Part shown: positions 11,601-20,445 of the stretch, piece by piece
How the letters are laid out: each line of letters begins with the position of its first letter
How positions within the stretch are numbered: position 1 is the first letter of the stretch
Source of the DNA: Physocladia obscura
Taxonomy: Eukaryota > Chytridiomycota > Chytridiomycetes > Chytridiales > Chytriomycetaceae
Assembly: GCA_027596945.1 (NCBI GenBank)
Contig: JADGJH010000030.1
Coordinates: 1 to 39,986 of the forward strand
Length of the DNA: 39,986 bases
Reading direction: 5' to 3'
The notes under the pieces: generated by a model
The model's database searches: none
What the model saw: only the letters and a program-made list of their open reading frames with translations
What the model was told of the DNA's origin: nothing
Made by a program: the position numbers and the translations under genes

Positions 11601-12043
11601 GACGCAAAGTGCTCCACTGGATATTTTCCAACAATTGATTGCAGACTTTGATTCAGAAGGTGACTCTAAACAAAAACAAAATAAAAAAAAACAAAAATCA
11701 GAACTTATTTATCTATTCAGGCCGATATTTACTCCTCAGCGCCATTGCCAATCAGTTGCGGTATCCAAACAGCCATACGCACTATTTCAGCACGGTGCTT
11801 TTATACCTGTTTGCAGAAGCAAGCGAAGAGATTATTCAGGAGCAGATCACACGTGTTTTGATTGAACGGCTTATTGTGAACCGACCGCATCCATATGGAT
11901 TGTTGATTACTTTTATTGAGTTGATACGGAACCAGAGATTCAACTTTTGGGAGCATACGAACTTTATAAGATGCGCGCCTGAAATTGAGCGGTTGTTTTC
12001 ATCAGTTGCGAAGAGCATTCAAACTTCAATGATGAGAAGTTGA
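5227..12043 (+). CDS. NOT1: CCR4-NOT scaffold subunit Not1 (CNOT1)
   Basis: Not1 is the cytoplasmic scaffold of the CCR4-NOT deadenylase. Thirteen exons: 5227-5814, 5863-6249, 6317-6816, 6955-8155, 8211-8436, 8525-8805, 8866-9096, 9161-9473, 9531-9937, 9995-10414, 10478-10875, 10935-11659 and 11721-12043. They sum to 6000 nt, i.e. 1999 aa in one consistent frame. Domains in order: HEAT N region ([27 protein letters not shown]), TTP-binding-like domain about 540-690 ([10 protein letters not shown]), MIF4G/Caf1-binding about 768-990 ([42 protein letters not shown]), a Gln run about 1005-1022, DUF3819/CNOT9-binding ([10 protein letters not shown]), and Not1 C-terminal domain ([36 protein letters not shown]). 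It starts with Gly/Ser/Ile-rich sequence and lacks roughly the first 200 residues of animal CNOT1. Confidence 0.95.
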
Positions 12044-12562
12044 TGCGCTTTTTTTAATAATTATATTGGGAAAGAATAAGATGAGGTGGAAAATTTTGAT
12101 GTGTTTTCTTCGTTTTTTTGTTTTGTTTTTTTTGTAATAAACTTGTTGTTCTGTTCCAACCAGCGTAAAGCAAACAAAACGTGAAACTTGAGAATTAAAT
12201 CCAATTTGATTTTGCGTGATAGCACAAAACCCTTTTCACGTTCAATAAAAATATACACTTACCAAAAAATTCCACTTGCCGAACTATTTAGCCATACCTT
12301 CCTTCCTTCCAAATTTCAAATATTTCGGTTACATTTAGAGAAATTGAACAAGCTTTGAACTGCAACAACCAAGAGCATTTGACGAGATTGTTCTCTTTCA
12401 CGTATGCCAAAACTAACATTGAAAACCAATCCAATGTGCAGAATCTTCAATGCCAAATCCCAGTTTTGTTCTGTGTCATACACAACTGATGAATTCAAGG
12501 CTAAGGTTTTTAGAATCCTTGATTGTAATGAAATTATAGTTTTCAACTCATGACATTTTTCT
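12044..12562. other. NOT1 3' flank, no gene seen
   Basis: A T-rich 3' flank with AATAAA-type signals (12135-12140 and near 12243) follows the NOT1 stop. Beyond about 12300 the sequence may already belong to the decayed retroelement whose integrase part is recognisable from 12563. A minus open frame of 91 codons here has no recognisable motif. Confidence 0.4.
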
Positions 12563-12990
12563 GCTCCTGCCAGTTTTTTTGGACTTGCCAAGACTCTTAA
12601 ACTGATCTCTTGCGACTACCATTGGCCATACTTCCACTCCTTCGTTCGTCATTTCATCAAGACCTACGATACTTATTCTCACGCCAAACTTTCTCGACGC
12701 ATACCCTTCGGACTCCTACAACCGCTTCCTACTCCTTCCAAACGACAGTGGGATATTCTGATTGACTTAATCACAGATCCTGCAAGGGTTCAATGCTATT
12801 ATAGTTGTCAAATATTGTCTTAGTAAACAAGCACACTTCATTCCATCTAACAAGTCCATTGAATTTATTGATCACATTCTGGCACAGTATATCAGAATTT
12901 ACTGCAACGCAACTACCTTTAGGACGATTGAAATATCGCCCAATTCAATTCTCGGCCCAAAGCGATGGTAAGGTACGCTCACTTTGTCTC
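12563..12990 (+). mobile_element. Decayed Ty3/gypsy retrotransposon fragment (integrase region)
   Basis: The + strand reads through FGLAKTLKLISCDYHWPYF, then FVRHFIKTYDTYSHAK, FGLLQPLPTPSKRQWD, and, after frame changes and a stop, QAHFIPSNKS and FSAQSDGKVR. This order matches the integrase zinc-binding domain and catalytic core of Ty3/gypsy elements (GH.G..KT...L...YYWP; C..C; LP.P..PW; F.P...; HPQSDGQTER). The two zinc-binding Cys are now Tyr, several frames are shifted, and no RT, gag or LTR is recognised beside it. It is a non-functional remnant ending about 200 bp from the 3' end of the zinc-finger gene. Confidence 0.8.
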
Positions 12991-13182
12991 ATAGGTAGTT
13001 CTATTTTGCTCTTTTCCACCCATGAACTATAATGATATTAACTGAAGTAAATATTTGAATAGAAGTTTGTGGAAAATTCCAGAAGACAATTGTTATAGTT
13101 TTCTTGGTCTTAATCACCATAGCAATTCCCATTTGACACTTATCTTACCAGAAATTGGAGATGATTTCAATAAAGACTTGTT

Positions 13183-14987
13183 TTATTTTTCTTCTTCCAC
13201 TCCAAACCCATCATCATCAGATTCACTGCCACAATAATCATCATCATCATCACTCCCAAGTCGCACTCCATCATCCTGAACTTGTTCCCGCCGATTCTGC
13301 TTGCTGGAATATTTACCTGCAACCCCACACACACCACGCACAACCTTCTGCCACTTTTTCGAAATCGTCCCAAACATATACACTCCTCTCCTGCGTAAAA
13401 CCTTATCACTAGCCCTCCGCACAACCCCACTCTCGCCACCAATTTCCCTCTCAACTGCTCTCGAAAATCCTTGTGCCTCTTCAACCCGCGCAAGCACGCG
13501 CGTTCTCAACGCACGGAGTACCGAAAGATGCCGTGCTGACACGTCCCGTTCAATAACAAGCACGCCAAAATCGCGTCGTACCGCGCTGCCGATCCACCGC
13601 TTCCGTATCACACGGTGAACCACGTGCTCGCGGCGCCGCGTTTCCGTATTGACAGTTGTGGTTGTTATCGCAGTACTTTTGTACAATCTAGGTAATACAG
13701 GGATATAGCGCGCCAGTTTTTTTGTGTACGTTCTTTTTATTCTGATTTTTTTCGCGGAAGGTAATGACGGTTTCTGTGGCGACGGTGACTGTTGAGGGCT
13801 CTCATCATCAGAAATTGCCGTCGTTACTGTTGCTGTCGGTGAAGTTAATGGAAATAGCAATGGAATTGAAGGCCGTGATTGCAAGAGAGATGCAGAAGAA
13901 GATTGTAGGGGTGGATTGCTAATTGGTATAGATTTTTCAAAAGTTGGGTTTCGCTGCTGTCGACGTCCAAATATGCTATCTGGCTCGACAAATTCCGGTA
14001 AGAGTGATGATTCCGCATTTTCAGAGATCAGTCGAGGGAATCCCGCAAAATGAGTGCCAATATCGCGTGACCAAAATCCATAGTTCGGAAAATTCGATGG
14101 TGCAATGTCATTCTGAAAGCGAACCATTCTCAATCCAGACATAGTTGGATTATACGTGGGAATCGTTTGCGGATTCGTGGAAATATAGCATGGAATATTC
14201 AATTTCAGGCAACTTTCGCATGGGGTATAACTCGAATCAGACACATTTGGACTCACGACGCGCGAGCATTTCATAAAATACACTCGACAATGTTGACAGC
14301 GTGCTTCGGTACTCGGTCGAAGTTTTTGAATATCTGGAGGCGAAGTAGCCTCGCCATCTGTGTGTACAGATTCGGCTGGAGAGAATGTTTGCGTTTGTCC
14401 ACTTTTTCGTTTCAGACATGCGCGCACATGTTTGGCATACTGTTCACGAGTTTCAGGGTATCCGCGATATATGTTTTGTTTGCAGTGTATGCATATTATA
14501 CTCTGGTTTTCGACTACAGAGAAATTGGTGCGACGGATATGGTTTTTCAGTTCTTCAGGATTCTCAATCTCGTCAACAACTGCCCAAGATGGAAGCGGTA
14601 TGGTTCGTTCCGAGCATTGACTGGTTAAACAAAAGAAATAAATAAATAATAAGATGGTTAAAAGGTCACTGACCGTAAATGGCTACCCCATAAAGACGAG
14701 CGCGAAGACAACAGGCGCCCGCAATGGCGGCATAAAAAACGTTTGATTTTGTATTTGGCCCGATCTTTAGAGGAGCATGCTGTGGGAACAATGTGGGCAC
14801 GGCTCTCATATGAGCTAATGTCGAAAAGCCGAGGCCGTCCCTTGCCGCCCTTGCCAGGTTCCTTCTGGGTGGATTTTACTTGCTGTTGTTGCTGCGGTGG
14901 CTGTGACAGTTTTCCTGTTTGTGCTATCTGCGCTATCTGCGCCATCCGGCTCTGCATCATCGTCAGTGATTCGTTGATGACTTCCAT
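13183..14987 (-). CDS. Zinc-finger protein: two C2HC fingers plus a Zn2Cys6-like cluster
   Basis: Two exons on -: 14987-14674 and 14620-13183, joined through a gtcagt...ccag intron (53 nt), 583 aa. Order: a Gln run (32-36), an AT-hook-like GKGRPR at 48-53, finger 1 C86-C89-H103-C107 (completed across the intron), finger 2 C148-C151-H169-C173, then a cluster C213-x2-C216-x6-C223-x15-C239-x2-C242-x6-C249, which fits the fungal Zn(II)2Cys6 spacing. A Ser/Pro-rich linker, a Lys/Arg-rich segment, an Arg-rich stretch near TTTVNTETRRREHVVHR and an acidic Asp-rich tail follow. It is probably a nuclear DNA-binding regulator. The ATG at 14987 is the first in frame; the frame stays open further upstream through a Lys run without an ATG. 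A dead partial copy lies at 2345-2872. Confidence 0.72.
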
Positions 14988-16127
14988 CGAATCCAGGAAC
15001 CAGGTTTTTTTTTTTTCTTTTTTTTTTGGTTCGCTGGGCAAACAATTTTGATTTCAACCGGCAGTAATAAAGTCAGCAGGAATACCAACAAGCCGATACC
15101 GTTATAGTGACACTATTGAGAAGATTGTTGTAGCAACGCAGTTCTTTATGAAGACGGCAAGGTAAATACACTCGATGAAATTTATTTTTCAGTCAAAAAA
15201 TTTTGCCATTTTAAAGGTATTGGTTGGAGGAAGCAAGTTTCATTAATGATACTCAAAATAAAATAGAAATTCACGAGAAAGTAAGTGTACTTTTACTACA
15301 AACTCTTTGCAATATGATTAGTTCCAACAAAGCAATTCAATTCAATATTTTTGCATGTTCCTCCTCTGTCCATTTGGTGAAAGACTGGGAAAATTTTAAT
15401 GCCAAAGTTTTAAAAATGTCTACAAGTTGCCGAGACAGCCCGGGTGTTGTAAACAAAGCTCAAATTGCGGAGATTATCAATTGTCTATATTTGACACATC
15501 TGCATCATACTTTTTTTTTTTTCGACTAAAAAAATTTTCGTTTAAAAATCCGAAATTTGATCTTTAAAAAACCAGTCGAAATAAAAAAAAAAAAAAAGGC
15601 ACAACAATAGCGTGCAAGCTTTGTATGTAAGACTACAAAAAGACATCAATTTTTTCACTGAATTATTTCGTTATAATCAGCATTGCCATTTTTTGAATTG
15701 TCAATTATTATTTTTTTCTACCTCACCAAATACAACACAAAGCAATGTGATTTTGTCGCAATGATTACAACACTGTGGTAACATTGATTATGCTGAAAAA
15801 TGTCATCATAGTTGCAATCCGCAAAAAATTTGTCTTCTTTTTTTTAAGAAGCGAAAACGGACCGCTGTAGAAATTAGGCTAGAATATGATATTTCGCTGT
15901 TGATAGACATTGGAGTAGTAAACACATTGTTTCATCAACAAAAACTGCTGCCATGTTTTTTATTATTAAACATAGTTATGAGCAAAATAAACAAATAATA
16001 TTGAGTGAATTATTAACCAAAAAAACTGTAGTTAGTTGTGGACTCATCAATCGAAAAAATTTACATTAGTAGAAATCGCATTTATTTACGACCAATTGTG
16101 CCAATTTTGAATGCGTACTTTCTTCTA
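14988..16127. other. Spacer with an unassigned + strand exon-like pair
   Basis: On + a coherent reading from about 15060 to 15161 (phrases RYRYSDTIEKI, ATQFFMKTAR) ends at a donor gtaaat. It could join after ttaaag at 15217 to YWLEEASFINDTQNKIEIHEK, itself followed by a strong donor gtaagt at 15282. An alternative is direct read-through to a stop at 15529. No family is recognised and no start codon is clear, so this may be a gene fragment. From 15530 to 16127 the DNA is A+T-rich with no gene seen. Confidence 0.3.
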
Positions 16128-17087
16128 TCAATCCAAAAAAGTTCTGCATTTAAGCTCCGAGAATCTGCCAGTGTTGTTGATGGTGTTATTGTTTTTATTT
16201 TCTGATTTTTGATGAGGACAACAAAGTAACATACAAATATAGCATTGCACAGCATAAGCTACTGGAAGTAAATTCACGACCCAAAAAACTGCAAATAACT
16301 GAAAAATATTGATAATTGTTATGACAATAGAACGGAGAACTGAAACAATAAGCGAGTTAGGAAAAGAAGAAGAAAAAAGCGAAAAAGAAAAAGAAAACAC
16401 CATTATCTTGAAGTATAACAAGTCCAATGGCTCTTACACTCGACTTTTCAGTGATCAGGCTCCAGTTTTGGGAAACAGACACGAATGTGCAGAAGACATC
16501 GCAAAAAATATCGGCTGTGTTGTAACCAATAGCTGCAAATTGTCAGATTGCAAAAATAGGTATTCACTTACAAAAATAAATACCAGTTATAGGGTTCTGA
16601 AAATAGCCACAAAATTGACCTTCTAAATCCCACCATGCATTAGATATGCAGCAATCAACTACACCCCATACCACCCGGTTTGCAATGATAAAAACTGAGG
16701 CAATTTTAACATTGCTGCTGATTCCACTGAGAGCACACGTCTTGTACAGCAAGAAAACGTCTGCAAATACCATGAAAAAAATAACAAAATAAAATTAGGC
16801 TTACCGAATGAAATGAAAAATAAATGAAAGAAAATTGTTTCTATTTGCAATGAAATTACGCAATATTTCTCTCCTACGACAATAGTCCAAAGTAATACAC
16901 CGTTGAAAATAATTGCAATTATGTTAAAAGCAATCATGATGACGGCAATTTTCCAAAAGTTGTATTTCGGAGTGAAGAATCGGCGACACCGTACAGCAAT
17001 GGAAATCAACCCTGAGAAATATACTTCTAGGCTGAGACCCATCAGAACAAATGCCAGAGTCATCTGGGAAGCGTTGAATGTCTCCAT
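16128..17087 (-). CDS. Multi-pass (about seven-segment) membrane protein of unknown family
   Basis: Four exons on -: 17087-16805, 16760-16584, 16532-16401 and 16339-16128, 267 aa, all phases agreeing. Hydrophobic segments in order include MTLAFVLMGLSLEVYFSGL, WKIAVIMIAFNIIAIIFNG, IETIFFHLFFISF-DVFLLY, ASVFIIANRVVWGVVDCC, ADIFCDVFCTFVSVS, VRAIGLVIL and VLRSIVITIINIFQLFAVF. A Cys-rich short tail follows (CYICMLLCC). Basic residues follow segment 1 (VRCRRFF). The topology resembles a small seven-pass receptor, but I recognise no GPCR signature, and ligand or function cannot be named. The intron 2 donor is uncertain: gtattt at 16583 is used here, gtaagt at 16571 is the alternative. An in-frame ATG at 17210 would add 41 residues. 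Confidence 0.62.
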
Positions 17088-19811
17088 TGTTTGCAATTGT
17101 GAATCAGAACACAAAATTTTTTCTGAAAAACTGTAAATGAATAGAGATTGAATTAAAGGTTTTCTGCACATGAGCAATTTAGCGCAATCAACACAGTAAA
17201 CACTAGGCATGTTGACATTTACAATTTTATGCTTTGCAAATGGGTAAACGTGACGCGTTGTGGATGATGGACAGCATTATGGCTTTTAATCCCACCTCTG
17301 CGCTGTATCTAGAATTAAAGAAAACTGAAGCTTGCTATTCTGGCTGTTGATTACATGCTGGCACAAAAAAACGTGTGGTTATTTCAACTGAACACTGCAG
17401 TCATGGGTTTCAAGTATCTTAATAAATCTCACTCTACTTTCATTATTAAATTCTTGATTATTGGTGGCAGCCTGACAGATAATCATTGAGCAATTTATCT
17501 GTTGAATTTTGTTGAGTTGTGAAAATTTTTGCAATAAACCTCAGGTGACAATGATAGAAAAATCAGTAATTGTGATTTGAATCATATATCACTCATCAAA
17601 CTTTTTGCTTGAAGTTATATATGGCAACATTGAAGTTTTAGCAAAAGCTATTAGGATTTTTTCACGGAATTGACCAAATATTCCCAACACTGCCACCACT
17701 ACTGTTGAATATTTCGTCTTGAAGCTGAACAAGAAATAGAAAATTCATTAACTGGGTCTTTATCTAACTGATATCACACCTAGAGGCCATAAAGCTGAAA
17801 AGATGAGTTGACATGAGATTTTCTTTTATATTAGCATTTGATACTTTTGCTTCATGGAAGTTGTTTTCCCTTCAAAAGTATCAGTCGGAATTTTCAAAAG
17901 CTTGTTGATAAAGAGCTGGAACAATCTCAGAAGATTGAACACAAAAGTTCCAAGTTCTCCATGGACTAGCAGTAGTGTTGCAAATGAGGACTGAAAGTTT
18001 AGGAATTCAGCACCAATAATATCTGCTAGAATTTTCCATAATGCATTATTGACCATTGAGACCATAGTGTATGAAAGTGGGTGGTGTGGTGTGTAGAGTA
18101 AGTAATAATAATTTAGGAATACCCAGGTAAGAGTTTCTGGCTTTGACAAGGTAGTGTGAAAGTTGCTGGATGCATTGAATAGTTTTGTTGACCCAATGAG
18201 TGAAGGTTAGTTAATAACAAGTCCTCTAAAAGCTTAATGCCCATAACTGGTAAAATAAACTTTATTTCTGGGGAAACTGAGATCTCTGAATCAACTGTTT
18301 GCCGGAAAATTTCACATTTTGACATTGTTAAACTAAGGCCAAGTGAGAGTCAAATTGAAGTGACATATCTCATGAGCCATGCGCAGTTTGTCACTAAATA
18401 AAGCCCAAGTTTCCATGATAGTACCTACTGTTTGAATTTTGCACTATTCATGAACTTTTTTACAGCAGCAATAGGAGTGGCACAGTTGCAAGCAGCTGTT
18501 TATTCACTAATTGGGTTAGTTCAACAAACTTTTCAAACAGCTTGACTTCTGGATCAGCTTGCTTTGCCTTCAATTCAGAACATCAAATCAGCTACAATGT
18601 GACTCAAACCTTGCAGCTGGGGCATCAAAACTCTCAGATCAGTTTGTAACTTGAGGAAATTCATGTTAACTTGGGGCACAAAAAATCAACAAAGGCTGTA
18701 ACCCTAAGTATCCAAAAGCGCAGCTGTGCTGAAGTATTGAAGTAAAAGTAGATTCAAACTGTATTGAAGAATGAATTTACTCTTTATTGAAATAAAAACA
18801 CTCAAATTACTCAGAAGTAAAGAAAAGGAAACAGTGAACTTGCCCTTTCCTTCAGTAAACAGAAGTTTTGAGAAATACCAATCAACAATAAAGAAGAATT
18901 CTGCTAAAATCCTTACCAACATACAATCATAAACAGAGATTACAACAAACCACAACAGCTACAGCTACAAAAAACGCGAGGAACAAAAAATATTTATCTG
19001 TTACTACAGATATATGGCTGAACAGCAGTTGGCTGCGCAGCAGTAGTTGGTTCAAAGTACTGTTTGGAAACAAATTCAACAAATAAATAAGATTTGTTTG
19101 AAAGTTACCAAAATGCATTGCTATAAAATAATGAAAAATATAATAGGATCAATGGTTATTTAGATGATGACACTTTGGCCGTTGGAATTGAGGTTGACAA
19201 CATCCAAAGCATGAAAGTAACAACAGAGTTAGAAGTGAAATCAACAAAAACGAAAGAAACAATGATGATGACAATAGTAGCTTGGATGGTTACAGTGATG
19301 ATGCTGATTATCGTTGCTTGAAGTTGTGAATAAATTTAGTATTTGCAATGAGGGCAACTAACATGATAGAAACACATTTCTGGTGATTGTGAAGACATAA
19401 TAGCACTTCCAGCATTTGTCAAAACAAGACAACAATAGCTACAACAGCATAGTAGTGACACCATCATTAATAACTCTCATGACATCAAGCTACAGCTAAC
19501 ATGAATGATTGGAAAGGAGCTACGATAAACCTGGTAGGCTTGAAGAGAACAATCTTATTTTTTTTAAATTGGTTTTATGGTTTGCAATAATAAAGTTTCT
19601 TGTCTGAAAGGTTTCTTTTCGGTAGGACACAAAATGAATCAACTTTGACTTTGATCCAAAATGCTGATATCTAGTGGCAATTGCAGAATAGCATACTATT
19701 TTAAACAGATCCATCATTCAAAAATAAGACTTTATCATTTTTTTTCCATGATGAACAACAGATCGGAGAATTAATTCTGGTTGAATTTTGTTTTTTCTTG
19801 ACTGAATAATT
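17088..19811. other. 2.7-kb gene desert with decayed coding stretches
   Basis: No intact gene is seen. On the - strand between about 18690 and 17826, coherent peptide pieces appear in shifting frames separated by stops: MNFLKLQTDLRVLMPQLQG and SHIVADLM near 18660-18580, ADPEVKLFEKFVELTQLV near 18560-18500, and ALWKILADIIGAEFLNFQ near 18040-17990. This is the texture of an old element or pseudogene, perhaps the Gag-like start of a retroelement, but no diagnostic motif is present. The flanks (17210-17820 and 18700-19800) are A+T-rich with no recognised feature. The 5' region of NACA must lie just before 19812. Confidence 0.4.
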
Positions 19812-20370
19812 ATGGCAGAAGTGGAGTTGGGCGACGAAGTGAACCTCAGCAAGGGCGAGCGCAAGGCGCGCAAGGCATTGGCGAAACACGGACTGAAGCC
19901 AGTGTCGGCAATCACGCGGGTGACGATCAAGAAGCGCAACACGCTGTTTGTGGTAGCGACTCCGGCGGTGTACAAACTTGGAGCAGACAGTTGAGTAGAC
20001 GATCGTTGGTTACGCATGCTAATGCATTAGTTGTGTTCTCGGGGTGGCAGCTTACGTGGTGTTTGGCGAGGTCAAGGTGGAGGACGCGAACCAGATCGCG
20101 CAGCAGGCGCAGCAGTGGGCGCAGCAGGACCTTGCGGGGGACAGCGAGGCGGACGCGGCGCGGCTGGCGGACGACATCCTGGACGGAGCTGGTGCGGCGG
20201 CCCCCGATGACGGCGACGAGATCCCGGACCTCGTTGACGGCGCCGACGTCGAGGAGAAGGACGTCGAGCTCGTCATGTCGCAGGCCAACGTGTCGCGCGC
20301 AAAGGCCCTCCAGGCGCTCAGAGCCAACAACAACGACATTGTCAACGCAATCATGGAGCTGACGCTGTGA
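19812..20370 (+). CDS. EGD2: Nascent polypeptide-associated complex subunit alpha
   Basis: NAC alpha binds nascent chains at the ribosomal exit together with NAC beta. Two exons, 19812-19989 and 20051-20370, give 165 aa. The NAC domain carries [35 protein letters not shown] and, across the intron, [17 protein letters not shown]. The C-terminal UBA-like segment is [19 protein letters not shown] followed by [13 protein letters not shown], as in all NAC alpha proteins. An acidic linker ([17 protein letters not shown]) joins them. Length fits yeast Egd2 (174). The coding sequence, especially exon 2, is strikingly G+C-rich compared with its A+T-rich surroundings. VPS1 begins only 75 bp after the stop. 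Confidence 0.96.
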
Positions 20371-20445
20371 ACAGAGAGGTGGTGTGGGCAGGAAGAATAA
20401 ACTGTTTGTTTGCCCAAAAAAGAAGAAACCGAAACTGAACAATCA

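Noticed and set aside
12316..12591. 91-codon minus frame as a gene
   Set aside because: It overlaps the start of the integrase relic on + and has no recognisable domain.
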